NCBI RefSeq assembly: GCF_019801465.1 | Contig: NZ_JAHVJA010000001.1 | Span: 806,001-870,000 of the forward strand | Source: Leisingera daeponensis | Lineage (GTDB): Bacteria; Pseudomonadota; Alphaproteobacteria; Rhodobacterales; Rhodobacteraceae | DNA: 64,000 nt | Direction of reading: 5' to 3' | Shown here: piece after piece, positions 1 through 9,516 of the stretch | Layout: each line of letters opens with the position of its first letter | Numbering within the stretch: the first letter of the stretch is position 1 | The notes under the pieces: model-generated | The model's input: only the letters and a program-made list of their open reading frames with translations | Databases searched by the model: none | What the model was told of the DNA's origin: nothing | Translations under genes and position numbers: made by a program

Positions 1-118
1 AGAAGCCCCAGACCAGGCCCACGGAAATCAGTACCGCAGAGCTGACCCACAGGGCCGGCATCACCTTTTCGGTGGTGGCCAGAAACTTTTTCGGGTTGGC
101 GTATTCCCAGATCGACAT
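1..118 (-). CDS. ccmC: Heme exporter protein CcmC, N-terminal part only (runs off the window)
   Basis: Only the first 39 codons are inside the window, reading from the ATG at 118 towards position 1. The peptide starts MSIWEYANPKKF and enters a hydrophobic segment, as CcmC does; CcmC is the inner-membrane protein that delivers heme to CcmE during cytochrome c maturation. It follows ccmB on the same strand after a 55-nt gap, the usual ccmABC order in alphaproteobacteria. The identification rests on this short N-terminus plus the strong context. Confidence 0.85.
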   Translation of the reverse strand, partial: MSIWEYANPKKFLATTEKVMPALWVSSAVLISVGLVWGF

Positions 119-173
119 GGTGGCTATTTAGCTCTTGTTCTCGGGTTTCTCAATTCACGGTCACGGGATGCGG

Positions 174-830
174 TCAGCGCAAATTGACGCGCAGGACGGC
201 GGCGCTGGCAAACGGCAGCAGGGCAATGGAGGCGGCAGAGATCCCGGCAAGAAGCAGCAGCGGTGTTTGCACCGCCATGCCCTCGGCCCCGCGGCGGGCA
301 ACTTCGGATCCGAAGATCAGCGTCGGCACGTAAAGCGGCATCACCAGCAGCGACATCAAAAGACCGCCGCGCTTCAGCCCCACGGTCAGCGCGGCCCCGA
401 AGGTGCCGATGACGGACAGCGCGGGCGTCCCCAGCAGCAGCGAGACCACCAGCCACTGGAAGCCCTGAACCGGCAGGTTCAGAAGCACACCAAGCACCGG
501 GGCCGCCATTACCAGCGGCAGCCCGGTGGTGATCCAATGCGCCAGCGCCTTGATCGAGACAGTGCTTTCCAAGGGCAGCGGCGCGGTGGCCAGGAGGTCG
601 AGCGAGCCGTCCTCCCAATCCAGCGCCAGCAGCCGGTCGAGCGACAGCAGGCACGCCAGCAGCGCCCCCAGCCACAACACACCCGGGGCGATGCGGGCAA
701 GCAACTCGGATTGCGGGCCGACGGAAAACGGCACCATCACGGTCACGATCAGAAAGAACGCAAGACCCAGCCCAAAGCCGCCGCCCGCCCGGAAGGCGAG
801 CTTCAGATCCCGCAGGAGAAGCGCAATCAC
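174..830 (-). CDS. ccmB: Heme exporter protein CcmB
   Basis: The 218-residue hydrophobic protein, with about six membrane segments, has the length and N-terminus ([18 protein letters not shown]) of CcmB. CcmB is the membrane subunit of the CcmAB ABC transporter that, with CcmC, CcmD and CcmE, releases holo-CcmE for cytochrome c maturation. The start codon is GTG at 830 and overlaps the TGA of ccmA by 4 nt, so the two are probably translationally coupled. Confidence 0.93.
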   Translation of the reverse strand: MIALLLRDLKLAFRAGGGFGLGLAFFLIVTVMVPFSVGPQSELLARIAPGVLWLGALLACLLSLDRLLALDWEDGSLDLLATAPLPLESTVSIKALAHWITTGLPLVMAAPVLGVLLNLPVQGFQWLVVSLLLGTPALSVIGTFGAALTVGLKRGGLLMSLLVMPLYVPTLIFGSEVARRGAEGMAVQTPLLLLAGISAASIALLPFASAAVLRVNLR

Positions 831-1441
831 AGGAAGCCTCCGTCAAAATCGTCGATCTCCGGGGGCTTGGCCTTGTAGGGGCCGACCTCCAGAACATCGG
901 CCTCAAGGCCCAGGTCGATGTGGGTAGCGATCAGCGCCGAACCGCCCTGCCCCAGATGCGCCCGCACGGCATCTGCGAACATCGCGACCGAGGTCTTGTC
1001 GAGGCTCACGGTCGGCTCATCCATGATCCAGACCGGGCGGCCAGTCACCAGCATCCGGCTCAGGCCCAGGCGGCGTTTCTGGCCCGCGGAAAGCGCACCC
1101 GCCTGCCGGTCCCGCAGGGCTTGCAGGTCGAACCCGTCCAGTGCCTGTTCTATGCCGTTGCGGCCAAACACACTGGCCCAGAAGATCAGGTTCTCCGCCA
1201 CCGTCAGCGTCGGCTTCAACCCGTCGGAATGGGCGGCATAGGCGATCTGGTCCTCAGCGCCCTCAACCTGCCCCGTCAGCGGCGGCTGCAGGCCCGCGAC
1301 GGTGCGCAGCAGGGTGGTCTTGCCAATGCCGTTGGGGCCGCGCAGGATCAGCGCCCTGCCGGGTGCCAGCGCAAAGCTCAGCCCCTCCAGCACCGGAATG
1401 CCGCCGCGCGCCACGCTCAGATCCGTCACAGTCAGTGTCAT
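827..1441 (-). CDS. ccmA: Cytochrome c biogenesis ATP-binding protein CcmA
   Basis: The 204-residue ABC ATPase has a Walker A motif GPNGIGKTT at residues 35-43, an ABC signature LSAGQKRRL near 118 and a Walker B WIMDEP near 140. The short single-domain size and the following ccmB and ccmC genes identify CcmA. It powers the CcmABCD complex at the inner membrane. The ATG at 1441 lies 87 nt after the preceding gene, so it may share the sec operon transcript or have its own promoter. The final 30 residues are acidic and poorly conserved in this family. Confidence 0.94.
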   Translation of the reverse strand: MTLTVTDLSVARGGIPVLEGLSFALAPGRALILRGPNGIGKTTLLRTVAGLQPPLTGQVEGAEDQIAYAAHSDGLKPTLTVAENLIFWASVFGRNGIEQALDGFDLQALRDRQAGALSAGQKRRLGLSRMLVTGRPVWIMDEPTVSLDKTSVAMFADAVRAHLGQGGSALIATHIDLGLEADVLEVGPYKAKPPEIDDFDGGFL

Positions 1442-1528
1442 GGAGTTCGCTTATCCCATTGTGCCAGCGCATGAAAAGACCATTCAGCGGAGGCGCGCTT
1501 TGCGGCAGGTCAAATGACTTTCAGGAAA

Positions 1529-1882
1529 TCAGACCGGCAGCGCCGCCATGGCAATCCGCCGCCCTTCCGACAGGAGCACATTGTAGGTCCGGCACGCCGC
1601 GGGGGAGTTCATTGTCTCCACACCCAGCCCGGCCTCCTCCAGCGCCTTGCGCAGTTCCGCCGGGATATGGGCGATCTCAGGCCCGGTGCCGATGAACAGA
1701 ACGTCAATCTGGCCGGCCAGCGCCAGCAGCGGTTCGGCATCGCCCAGCCCGCCCCAAGACGCGGTGCCGGCAGTCGAAGTCAGCACCGCCCCCTGATGCA
1801 CCTGCCCGCCGATCCGGAAGAAACCATCGCCATAGCCGTCAACCGGCTGCGCGTCGGAATAGTTCACTTCGTTCAGGCGCAT
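1529..1882 (-). CDS. Mth938-like domain protein (DUF498 family)
   Basis: The protein is 117 residues and starts MRLNEVNYSDAQPVDGYGDGFFRIGG. The G-x-G-F start and a central LFIGTG stretch fit the Mth938/NDUFAF3 (DUF498) fold. The mitochondrial relative NDUFAF3 helps assemble respiratory complex I; the bacterial role is not settled. The gene is 11 nt downstream of the TSUP permease gene and belongs to the yajC-secDF transcription unit. I see no catalytic residues. Location beside secDF is common in alphaproteobacteria and suggests a membrane-protein assembly role, which is inference. Confidence 0.75.
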   Translation of the reverse strand: MRLNEVNYSDAQPVDGYGDGFFRIGGQVHQGAVLTSTAGTASWGGLGDAEPLLALAGQIDVLFIGTGPEIAHIPAELRKALEEAGLGVETMNSPAACRTYNVLLSEGRRIAMAALPV

Positions 1883-1893
1883 GGGCGCTCCTT

Positions 1894-2646
1894 TCAGTCG
1901 AATACCGGGAGGCTGGATAGCACGGCCAGCGCGATCACGGAATAGGAGGCAAAACGGTAGAGCTTCTCCAGCTTGGGATCAAACAGCGCCTTGCCGGTGA
2001 GCGTGGTGACCAAATAGGGGATGCCCAGAAGCCCCGCCAGAATGAAGGCCTGAAGGCTGGCGAGTCCGCCGAAGATCAGATTTACCGCAATCACCACATC
2101 CAGCGCGGCCAGAAACACGATGGTGTTGGCCCGGACCCGCGCCACGTCGCGCACGTTGGCCAAGTAGAATACGATGACCACCGGCCCGGTCAGCCCGGTC
2201 ATGCCGCCAACGATGCCGGCCGCGCCGCCGATGGCAAACCGCCCCGGCCAGCCCAGCTTGCCCTGCCAGCGCCAGCCGGAAATCACGGCCGCTAGCGTCA
2301 CACCGATTACTCCGGCCGCAACCCAGCGCAGCGTCAGCGGGTCCATCTGCGACATGAGCCACAACCCCGCAGGCACGGTCACCGCTGCGGCCATGGACAA
2401 GGCCCCGACCTCTGCCCTGTCCGCCTGGCTCCAGGCCTGCGGAAACAGGGTGATGGTGGAAAATACCCCCATCAGCACCATCAGGAACACCACATCCGCC
2501 GAGGGCAGAAACTGCGCGCCGACCGGAACAAAAATCATCGCGGTGCCGAAACCAGTGAAGCCGCGGACAAGGCCCGCGGCTCCGATGGTGATCAGCAGCC
2601 AGAACAGCCCCGGCGTTTGCAGGGCTGCCTGAAACGACTCAAGCAT
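1894..2646 (-). CDS. TSUP (TauE/SafE) family membrane transporter
   Basis: The 250-residue protein has about eight hydrophobic segments and the family's characteristic N-terminal GLVRGFTGFGTAMIFVP and central GxxxGxxGMTGLTGPVV repeats. TSUP proteins export or import small sulfur-containing or organic anions such as sulfite or sulfoacetate; the substrate cannot be read from the sequence. The ATG at 2646 overlaps the end of secF by 8 nt, so it is translated from the sec transcript. Confidence 0.85.
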   Translation of the reverse strand: MLESFQAALQTPGLFWLLITIGAAGLVRGFTGFGTAMIFVPVGAQFLPSADVVFLMVLMGVFSTITLFPQAWSQADRAEVGALSMAAAVTVPAGLWLMSQMDPLTLRWVAAGVIGVTLAAVISGWRWQGKLGWPGRFAIGGAAGIVGGMTGLTGPVVIVFYLANVRDVARVRANTIVFLAALDVVIAVNLIFGGLASLQAFILAGLLGIPYLVTTLTGKALFDPKLEKLYRFASYSVIALAVLSSLPVFD

Positions 2647-3607
2647 CGATGTTGGAGAACTGGTTGCCGGTGGTGTTGGCCTGTTTCGACCAGTCGCGCT
2701 TGACCCCCAGCTTCAGCAGGATGGTGGACGCCACGAACACGGACGAGTAGGTCCCGACAATTACGCCCCAGATCATCGCAAAGACAAAGCCGCGGATCAC
2801 ATCGCCGCCCAGCACATACAGCGAAACCAGCGCCAGCAGCGTGGTGACAGAGGTCATCATGGTCCGGCTCAGGGTTTCGTTGATCGAGATGTTCAGAACT
2901 TCGGCCAGGTCCTTCTTCTTGTAGCGGCGCAGGTTCTCGCGCACCCGGTCGAACACGACCACGGTATCGTTCAGCGAGTAGCCCACAATGGTCAGAAGGG
3001 CCGCAATGATTGCCAGGTCGAACTTGATCTGCAGTTCCGAGAACACGCCGATGGTCAGCACCACGTCATGCAGCAGCGCCGCAACCGCACCCAGCGCAAA
3101 CTGCCACTCGAAGCGCAGCCAGATGTAGATCAGCACCGCGCCAATCGCCAAGGCAACCGCAATCACCGCCGTGGTGATCAGCTCGCCCGAGACCTTGGGG
3201 CCGACGGATTCGACCGACACGAACTTGATGCCGGGCGCCACCGCGTCGAGCGAGGCTTTCAGCGTTTCGATCATCTCGCCGGAGATCGCCTCGCCGTCGT
3301 CCTGCGCCTGGATGCGGATCATGGCAACGTGCTGGTCGTCCTCGAACGACGGGTCGAACACCTCGGTGATCGACACATCGCCCAGTTCATGAACCGCCAG
3401 CGCATCGCGGTAGGCGCCCACGTCCACTGTTTCGGACGCCTCGGTGCGGATGGTGGTGCCGCCGCGGAAGTCGATGCCGAAATTAAGCCCCTGCAGCAGG
3501 AAGGAGGCCAGAGCCACCACCATCATCAGGGCCGAGATGCCCAGCCACAGCTTGGCGCGTTTGAAGAAATCGAATGAGGTTTCCTGGGGAACAAGTCTCA
3601 GCCGCAT
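2639..3607 (-). CDS. secF: Protein translocase subunit SecF
   Basis: SecF pairs with SecD to use the proton-motive force to pull proteins through SecYEG. The protein has an N-terminal membrane segment followed by LNFGIDFRGGT, the SecF signature, a periplasmic domain and five further membrane helices including the GYSLNDTVVVFDRVRE motif. I place the start at the ATG at 3607, one base after the secD stop codon, giving 322 residues beginning MRLRLVPQ. An in-frame ATG at 3643 would lie inside secD and add 12 atypical residues. Confidence 0.95.
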   Translation of the reverse strand: MRLRLVPQETSFDFFKRAKLWLGISALMMVVALASFLLQGLNFGIDFRGGTTIRTEASETVDVGAYRDALAVHELGDVSITEVFDPSFEDDQHVAMIRIQAQDDGEAISGEMIETLKASLDAVAPGIKFVSVESVGPKVSGELITTAVIAVALAIGAVLIYIWLRFEWQFALGAVAALLHDVVLTIGVFSELQIKFDLAIIAALLTIVGYSLNDTVVVFDRVRENLRRYKKKDLAEVLNISINETLSRTMMTSVTTLLALVSLYVLGGDVIRGFVFAMIWGVIVGTYSSVFVASTILLKLGVKRDWSKQANTTGNQFSNIDA

Positions 3608-3608
3608 C

Positions 3609-5270
3609 TTACACCTCAATCGTTTTCGGACGGCGCCGTTCAAACCACATCACAATCATCAGCCGGGTCACGAAGATCGCGGTGAAAACCGAGGTCATGA
3701 TGCCCAGCCCCAGGGTGATCGCAAAGCCGCGCACCGGGCCGGAGCCCATGGCGAACAGGATCACCGCGGTGATGAAGGTGGTGATATTGGCGTCGAGAAT
3801 GGCGCTCAGCGCCTTGGAATAGCCTTCGTCGATGGCCTTGGCCGGGCCGCGGCCCGCCTTCAGCTCTTCGCGGATACGTTCAAAGATCAGCACGTTGGCA
3901 TCCACCGCCATGCCGACGGTCAGCACGATGCCCGCGATGCCGGGCAGCGTCAGGGTGCCGCCGATGAGGCTGAGCATGCCGAAGATCAGTGCGATGTTCA
4001 GCACCAGCGCCACATTGGCGAACATGCCGAACATGCCATAGCTGCCGATCATGTAGACAAGCACGGCAATGAAAGCCACAGCGGTTGCCACCTTGCCGGC
4101 GTCAATGCTGTCCTGCCCCAGTTCCGGGCCGATGGTGCGCTCTTCCAGGAATTCCAGCCCCGCGGGCAGCGCGCCTGCGCGCAGCAGCACGGCCAGGTTG
4201 GTGCTTTCCTCGATGGTGAAATTGCCGGTGATGATGCCGGAGCCGCCCGGAATGTGCGACTGGATCACCGGAGCAGAAACCACCTCGTCATCCAGCACGA
4301 TGGCAAAGGGAGAACCGATATTCTCGGCGGTATAGTCCCCGAACCGGCGCGCGCCGGAGGTGTTGAAGCGGAACGTCACCGCCGGGCGGCCGTTCTGGTC
4401 GTAGGAAGGCTGGGCATCCACCAGGTCCTCGCCGGTGACGACCGCAGCGGCCTCGATGGTGTAATAGACGCCTTCTTCATCCAGCGACGGAACGATCTTG
4501 TTGCCGATGCCAGGCGCCGCATCGGCATCGCTGCCGCGGCCCACAACCGGGTTGAAGGTCAGCTGCGCCGTGGTGCCGATGATCGCTTTCAGCTCGGAGG
4601 CGGAGCCGATGCCCGGCACCTGGATCAGGATGCGGTCGGCGCCCTGGCGCTGAATGGTTGGCTCGCGGGTGCCGACTTCGTCGATCCGGCGGCGCACGAT
4701 CTCCAGCGACTGGCGCACGGTGCGGTCGTCGGACGCGAGCTTCTCTGCTTCGCTCAGCTGCACGACCAGAATATCGCCCTGCGACGAGACTTCGATATCA
4801 GTTGCGCCGGCGCCTGTCAGACTGGTCACCGGGTTGGCCAGGCCGCGCACGACTTCAAGCGCGCGGGACATGCCGTCGGGCTTGGAAATCTTCAGGCGAA
4901 TCTGGTCAGCGGGACCCGGCTGGCGGCGGAAGGTGCCGACGGTGTCCCGTTCCGGCCGCAGCGCATCGCGCACCTCCGGCCACAAGGCATCCATCCGCGC
5001 CTCATAGACGTCTTCGACCTGCACTTCGGCCAGCAGATGCGCGCCGCCCCGCAGGTCGAGGCCAAGGTTCACCAGGCCCGACGGCAGGAACGACGGCCAC
5101 TGGCCGGCTGTTTCCAGCCGTTCCGGGGTCTCGCCCTTGGCGATGATTTCAGCGGCCGCGTCATTGGCCTGTTCGACGCGGGTGTAAAATCCGTTTGGCA
5201 GGGCAAGCAGCAGGCCGGCCGCACAGACCAGCCAGATCAGCACCCTCTTCCAGAGATCGATTTGAAGCAT
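3609..5270 (-). CDS. secD: Protein translocase subunit SecD
   Basis: The 553-residue protein has one N-terminal membrane helix, the GLDLRGGAHLL motif near residue 70, a large periplasmic domain and a C-terminal six-helix block with GMAVDANVLIFERIREE. These are standard for SecD, which forms the SecDF accessory complex of the Sec translocon. It lies between yajC (33 nt upstream) and secF (next base), the conserved yajC-secD-secF operon. Confidence 0.97.
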   Translation of the reverse strand: MLQIDLWKRVLIWLVCAAGLLLALPNGFYTRVEQANDAAAEIIAKGETPERLETAGQWPSFLPSGLVNLGLDLRGGAHLLAEVQVEDVYEARMDALWPEVRDALRPERDTVGTFRRQPGPADQIRLKISKPDGMSRALEVVRGLANPVTSLTGAGATDIEVSSQGDILVVQLSEAEKLASDDRTVRQSLEIVRRRIDEVGTREPTIQRQGADRILIQVPGIGSASELKAIIGTTAQLTFNPVVGRGSDADAAPGIGNKIVPSLDEEGVYYTIEAAAVVTGEDLVDAQPSYDQNGRPAVTFRFNTSGARRFGDYTAENIGSPFAIVLDDEVVSAPVIQSHIPGGSGIITGNFTIEESTNLAVLLRAGALPAGLEFLEERTIGPELGQDSIDAGKVATAVAFIAVLVYMIGSYGMFGMFANVALVLNIALIFGMLSLIGGTLTLPGIAGIVLTVGMAVDANVLIFERIREELKAGRGPAKAIDEGYSKALSAILDANITTFITAVILFAMGSGPVRGFAITLGLGIMTSVFTAIFVTRLMIVMWFERRRPKTIEV

Positions 5271-5303
5271 TGCCCTGCCTTTTCAATTGGTTGTTAAGGG
5301 CGC

Positions 5304-5588
5304 TTAAGCTGCCGGCTCGGTCTTGTTCAGAACCTGGGCAATGGTCGCCTTGACCACGCGCACCTTGACGCCGTCCGCAATCTCGACCTCGATCTCGCCG
5401 TCTTCCTTGACCTTGGCCACCTTGCCGATGACGCCGCCCTGGGTCACCACCTGGTCGCCGCGGCGCAGGCCGTCCACCATCGCCTGATGCTGCTTCATCT
5501 TTTTCTGCTGCGGGCGGATCAGCAGGAAGTACATGATCGCGAAGATCAGGATAAGCGGGAGAAATTGGGCGATTGCGCCACCGTCCAT
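5304..5588 (-). CDS. yajC: Preprotein translocase subunit YajC
   Basis: The 94-residue protein has a hydrophobic N-terminal helix (LILIFAIMYFLLI), then RPQQKKMKQHQ and the RRGDQVVTQGGVIGKV motif, all typical of YajC. It associates with SecDF and YidC in the inner membrane. It is the first gene of the minus-strand sec operon; the start at 5588 has an AAGGA site 7 nt upstream. Confidence 0.95.
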   Translation of the reverse strand: MDGGAIAQFLPLILIFAIMYFLLIRPQQKKMKQHQAMVDGLRRGDQVVTQGGVIGKVAKVKEDGEIEVEIADGVKVRVVKATIAQVLNKTEPAA

Positions 5589-5900
5589 GGGATATTCCTT
5601 CTGTCAAAGCGGCGCCGGTTTTAGCGCCGGAATTTTGCAGCGGAACCTATTCGCTGAACCGGGGGTTTGCAAGGGAACGCTGCGGTCCGGACAGCGCTGG
5701 ATGCAGGCTGCGGCGGCCTCCCGTCCGGACAAGGCGGGAAGAAACTGCAAACGCCCACATCCGGCCTGCAGATTTTGATTGCAAAACAGCATGATTCGGC
5801 GCTTTGCTTTCCCTTGCGCAAGCCGCCAGGCGCGGGGCTATGCCCCCCATTCTCCGGTCCGGAAGGCGGCCCGGCCATTCCATTGAGAAGGAACAGGCGC
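5589..5900. other. Divergent intergenic region between yajC and the SET-domain gene
   Basis: The 312 bases must hold the yajC and SET-gene promoters, which face away from each other. I see a directly repeated CCGGCGC just upstream of yajC (about 5611-5630) and an A/T-rich patch at about 5774-5800, but no convincing -35/-10 pair, small gene or RNA. Confidence 0.5.
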
Positions 5901-6317
5901 ATGATGATGGTGCGCTGCTATCTCGCCCCCTCGGCCATCGAAGGTCTGGGCGTATTTTGCCATGAGCACATCACCAAGGGAGACATCGTCTGGCGGCATG
6001 ACAGAATGCTCGACACCACCTTCCCGGAAAGCAAGCTGGACAATGTGGAGCCGCACACCAAAGAGTTTCTGGAGCGATACTGCGTGCCGGATCCCACCCG
6101 ACCGGGCTATCTTATCCTGCAATGCGACGAAGGGCGCTTCCTGAACCACTCGATGTACCCGAACCTCGATTTCTCGGACGGGGTCTGGGGCCGGGCGCTG
6201 TGCAACATCCCGGCCGGAACGGAACTGACCTACGATTACGCGGACTTCCTGACCGGCGAGATCCGGATGCAGCCGCCCCGGCATCAGGTGCATATGCTGC
6301 CGATGGCGGCGGAATGA
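5901..6317 (+). CDS. Small SET-domain protein (putative protein-lysine methyltransferase)
   Basis: The 138-residue protein carries the core SET-domain motifs: GLGVF at residues 15-19, FLNHS at 80-84 and ELTYDY at 108-113. SET domains transfer a methyl group from S-adenosylmethionine to lysine side chains. The protein is little more than the SET domain and lacks the cysteine-rich post-SET element. Bacterial targets of this family are mostly unknown. I chose the first ATG of MMM at 5901, preceded by GAGAAGGAA; the frame is open further upstream but the extra residues do not look coding. It is transcribed alone and ends in a strong terminator. Confidence 0.8.
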   Translation: MMMVRCYLAPSAIEGLGVFCHEHITKGDIVWRHDRMLDTTFPESKLDNVEPHTKEFLERYCVPDPTRPGYLILQCDEGRFLNHSMYPNLDFSDGVWGRALCNIPAGTELTYDYADFLTGEIRMQPPRHQVHMLPMAAE

Positions 6318-6366
6318 TTCAAATGACACCGGGACCGGCCCGCCGGTCCTGACCATTTTCTCAGCG

Positions 6367-6421
6367 AAAGGCGGGAGGCGCCTGTCCGCGCTGTACGGAC
6401 GGGCACCTCCCGCCTTTTCTG
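6367..6421 (+). terminator. Rho-independent terminator after the SET-domain gene
   Basis: A perfect 12-bp arm (6367-6378 with 6406-6417, AAAGGCGGGAGG) continues after one mismatch into nine more pairs, with a seven-base loop at 6389-6395. A TTTTCT tract follows on the plus strand. It lies 49 nt after the stop codon. Confidence 0.85.
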
Positions 6422-6560
6422 CCGGGCCGCAAGCCGCGCGGACTGTGCCGGAAAAGCCCTTCCGGCGCACAGACCGCACGCCCCCCTTCCCCTTTGTTCA
6501 CCCTTGCGTCATAGGATGGGCCTACTGATTCAATCGTTTCCAACGCTAGGAGAGACTCTC

Positions 6561-7853
6561 ATGCATGACATCCGCGCTATCCGCGAAAATCCTGCCGCCT
6601 TCGACGCCGCTGTGGCGCGGCGCGGGGATGCGGGCGTGTCATCCGAGATCCTGGCGCTGGATGAGGCGCGCCGGGCCAAGATCCTGGCAGCGGAAACCGC
6701 CCAGGCAGAGCAGAACAAGGCATCCAAGGAAGTCGGCGCAGCCAAGGGCCGCGGTGACGAGGCCGAGTTCGAGCGTCTGCGCGCGCTGGTGGCCGAGAAG
6801 AAGGCCGAAGTGGCGGCCATGAACACCGAGGCCAAGGAGCTGGATCAGCAGCTGACCGATATGCTGATGACCATTCCGAACCTGGCGTTTGATGATGTGC
6901 CGGACGGCGCGGATGAGGACGACAATGTCGAGATCCGCCGCTGGGGCGAGCCGAAGGCGCTGGACTTCGAAGCCAAGGAGCATTTCGAAATCGAAGGCGT
7001 GAAGCCTGGAATGGATTTCGAAGTTGCGGCCAAACTCTCGGGCAGCCGTTTTGTGGTGCTGTCCGGTGCGGTTGCCCGCATCCACCGCGCCCTGGCACAG
7101 TTCATGATCAACACCCACGTCGACGAAAACGGCCTCACCGAAACCTGGACTCCGGTTCTGGTGCGTGAGGAGATGATGTACGGCACCGGGCAGCTGCCCA
7201 AGTTCGGCGAAGACAGCTACAAGACCACCAACGGCTGGTGGCTGGTGCCGACCGCCGAGGTCACGCTGACCAACATCGTCAACGGCCTCGTGGTTGAGGA
7301 AGGCTACCTGCCGCGCCGCTATGTGGCGCACACACAGTGCTTCCGTTCCGAGGCCGGATCGGCCGGCAAGGACACCGCCGGCATGCTGCGCCAGCACCAG
7401 TTCGAAAAGGTCGAGATGGTCTCCGTCACGCACCCGGACAAGAGCGTGGAGGAGCACGAGCGCATGACCCGCTGTGCAGAGGACATCCTGGAGCGCCTGG
7501 GCCTGCCCTACCGCACCATCGTCCTGTGCACCGGCGACATGGGCTTTGGCGCGCGCAAGACCCATGACATCGAGGTCTGGGTGCCCGGCCAGAAGACCTA
7601 TCGCGAGATCTCCTCGGTCTCGGTCTGCGGCGACTTCCAAGCCCGCCGGATGAACGCGCGTTTCAAGCCCGCAGACGGCGGCAAGCCGCAGTTCGTGCAC
7701 ACTCTGAACGGCTCCGGCCTGGCGGTCGGCCGCTGCCTGATCGCAGTGCTGGAAAACGGCCAGCAGGCCGATGGTTCAGTCAAGCTGCCGGAAGTTCTGG
7801 CGCCTTACCTGGGCGGCAAGCTGACCCTGACGGCAGAAGGCAACCTGGCCTAA
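6561..7853 (+). CDS. serS: Serine--tRNA ligase
   Basis: The 430-residue class II synthetase charges tRNA-Ser (and tRNA-Sec where present). The N-terminal 110 residues form the coiled-coil arm ([15 protein letters not shown] onwards). Motif 2 is [22 protein letters not shown] and motif 3 is in [12 protein letters not shown] near the C-terminus. The ATG at 6561 is preceded by AGGAGAG and matches the family start; an upstream in-frame ATG at 6504 adds non-conserved residues. Standard length, cytoplasmic, essential. Confidence 0.97.
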   Translation: MHDIRAIRENPAAFDAAVARRGDAGVSSEILALDEARRAKILAAETAQAEQNKASKEVGAAKGRGDEAEFERLRALVAEKKAEVAAMNTEAKELDQQLTDMLMTIPNLAFDDVPDGADEDDNVEIRRWGEPKALDFEAKEHFEIEGVKPGMDFEVAAKLSGSRFVVLSGAVARIHRALAQFMINTHVDENGLTETWTPVLVREEMMYGTGQLPKFGEDSYKTTNGWWLVPTAEVTLTNIVNGLVVEEGYLPRRYVAHTQCFRSEAGSAGKDTAGMLRQHQFEKVEMVSVTHPDKSVEEHERMTRCAEDILERLGLPYRTIVLCTGDMGFGARKTHDIEVWVPGQKTYREISSVSVCGDFQARRMNARFKPADGGKPQFVHTLNGSGLAVGRCLIAVLENGQQADGSVKLPEVLAPYLGGKLTLTAEGNLA

Positions 7854-7880
7854 GCCGGACCCTAAAGACGGAACAAAAGA

Positions 7881-7910
7881 ACCGGCGCTTGGCAGCGCCG
7901 GTTTTTCTTT
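7881..7910 (+). terminator. Terminator between convergent serS and the HHH/lysine-rich gene
   Basis: A perfect 9-bp stem ACCGGCGCT/AGCGCCGGT (7881-7889, 7894-7902) with a TGGC loop is followed by TTTTCTTT on the plus strand. The minus strand also has TTCTTTTG after the stem, so it may act in both directions. Confidence 0.9.
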
Positions 7911-7928
7911 GCGTCCGGACAGTTACAG

Positions 7929-8495
7929 CTACTTTTTCTTCTTCTTTTTCTTCGGGACGTCTTTGCCTTCCAGAATCGCCTGCGCCTTGGCCTTCTCCTT
8001 CTCGATGGCCTTCTTGGCCTTGGCTTTCATCTTCTTCGCCTTCAGCTTGGCCTTGACCTTGGCCTCGGCAAACTCCTCCAGCAGGTTTGCCGCCTTGCGC
8101 TTGGCCTTTGCGGCCTTGGCTACCGCCTTTTCAGCTTTGCTTTCAGCTGCGGCCCGTGCAGCCTCAGCCTCCGCCAGTCTGGCATCCATTTCCTCTTGAG
8201 AGGGTGAAACGCCGGATAATGCGCCGGCCCCGGCGCCCTGTTTCGCCAGCTGGCCGTTCATGCGCGCCGCAGCGGGAGAGGACACTTTGGCCGAGGGGTG
8301 CGCATCGGAATGCTCACGGGCATGCTCCCTGGCCGCACTTTTCAGGTTCGCTGCGCGGCTGGCGCCGATTCCTGGAATGCGCCGCAACTGGGCCTCGTCC
8401 AGCGCGGCCAGGGCCTCCACGGTATCGACCCCGCCTGCTTCCAGCATCCTGGCCAGCGCAGGCCCCACACCGCGCAGTTTCTGAATGGCTGTCAT
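7929..8495 (-). CDS. Helix-hairpin-helix protein with long Lys/Ala-rich histone-like tail
   Basis: The 188-residue protein has two parts. Residues 1-60 hold two helix-hairpin-helix motifs, LRGVGPALARMLEAGG and IPGIGASRAANL, like those that bind DNA non-specifically in RuvA, ComEA and RadC. After a linker, residues 105-188 form a charged predicted coiled coil very rich in Lys, Ala and Glu that ends in seven lysines, reminiscent of histone H1-like tails. I infer DNA binding or nucleoid association; I do not recognise a named family for the whole protein. Convergent with serS; start ATG at 8495. Confidence 0.7.
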   Translation of the reverse strand: MTAIQKLRGVGPALARMLEAGGVDTVEALAALDEAQLRRIPGIGASRAANLKSAAREHAREHSDAHPSAKVSSPAAARMNGQLAKQGAGAGALSGVSPSQEEMDARLAEAEAARAAAESKAEKAVAKAAKAKRKAANLLEEFAEAKVKAKLKAKKMKAKAKKAIEKEKAKAQAILEGKDVPKKKKKKK

Positions 8496-8562
8496 CGCTG
8501 CTTCATCCCCGAATTATGCATTTTCCTTGCCGGATCCCGTTAAAAGCATGGCACATAAACGC

Positions 8563-9516
8563 TCATGCCGGAAAGGGAACCAGGCATTTTTTATCTTCAT
8601 CCCAAAGCTTTAGCGCCAGCGCCCGCACCGCCTCCGGGAACTTGATCCGGCGCAGGCCCAGTTCCGGCGGCAGGCTGTAATGGCACTGCCGCAACCGGTA
8701 GGATGGAATGCGGGCGTTGTAATGATGGATGTCATGCAGGGTTATGTTTGCCACTGCCATGTCAAAGAACCAGCCGAAATCCAGACAGGACGACCCCTGC
8801 AGCGCCGCCACTTGCGGGTTCAGGTCAGGGCGGCGATCCCAATAGGTATCCTCGAAGTTGTGCTGCAAGTAGACCAGGAATACCCCGATCATGCCGCCTA
8901 GGAAGGAAAATACCAGCCAGACCCAAATGCCGGTCATCCCCGCCACCCGGTAAAGAAGGCCCAGCATGGCGACGATCACCAGGTTATGCAGGATCACCCC
9001 GGCGGCGCCGAACCGCACCGTATTCTTGGGCCAGCGGTAGCGGATGAAATAGGTGAAGGCCGACCCCAGCGGCACCAAAACAAACGGATTGCGGTAAAGC
9101 CGGTAGCCCAGCCGCTGCCAGAACCCGGCAGCCTTCCACTCCCGGACCGTCATGGTGTGAATCTCACCGGTCTCGCGGTGCTCCAGGTTGCCGATATTGG
9201 AATGATGCAGGTTGTGATTCTGCTTCATCACCTCGAAGGGGGCAAATGTGAACGGCGACAGCACGTGGCCCGCGATCTCGTTCTGCAGCCGGGTTTCGAA
9301 CAGCGAATGGTGGCCGGTGTCGTGCTGCAGCACATAAAGCCTTACTGCGGCAAAGGCGAAAACAATGCCTGCGGGCAGCATGACATACCAGCGGTCGGCA
9401 TGGGCAATAGCCAGCCACAGCGCCGCGAAATAGACGGCGAATGTCCCGAAATAGCTGAGCGACGCCAGCCCGTTGTCTTTCTCGCAAAAAGCGCGCGTAT
9501 GTGCCCTCAGATCCAT
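8563..9516 (-). CDS. Membrane fatty acid desaturase
   Basis: The 317-residue protein has three histidine boxes: HDTGHH at 65-70, HNLHH at 101-105 and HDIHH at 261-265. Those boxes bind the di-iron centre of membrane acyl desaturases, and about four to six membrane helices separate them. The reaction is insertion of a cis double bond into a fatty acyl chain of membrane lipid; the position cannot be inferred. I start at the ATG at 9516, which follows GAGG with good spacing; the frame is open back to 9615 without conserved residues. Confidence 0.88.
   Translation of the reverse strand: MDLRAHTRAFCEKDNGLASLSYFGTFAVYFAALWLAIAHADRWYVMLPAGIVFAFAAVRLYVLQHDTGHHSLFETRLQNEIAGHVLSPFTFAPFEVMKQNHNLHHSNIGNLEHRETGEIHTMTVREWKAAGFWQRLGYRLYRNPFVLVPLGSAFTYFIRYRWPKNTVRFGAAGVILHNLVIVAMLGLLYRVAGMTGIWVWLVFSFLGGMIGVFLVYLQHNFEDTYWDRRPDLNPQVAALQGSSCLDFGWFFDMAVANITLHDIHHYNARIPSYRLRQCHYSLPPELGLRRIKFPEAVRALALKLWDEDKKCLVPFPA

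Noticed and set aside
3444-5297. A 617-codon open frame on the plus strand opposite secD
   Set aside because: Antisense to the conserved secD-secF operon; His/Arg/Gln-rich and not protein-like.
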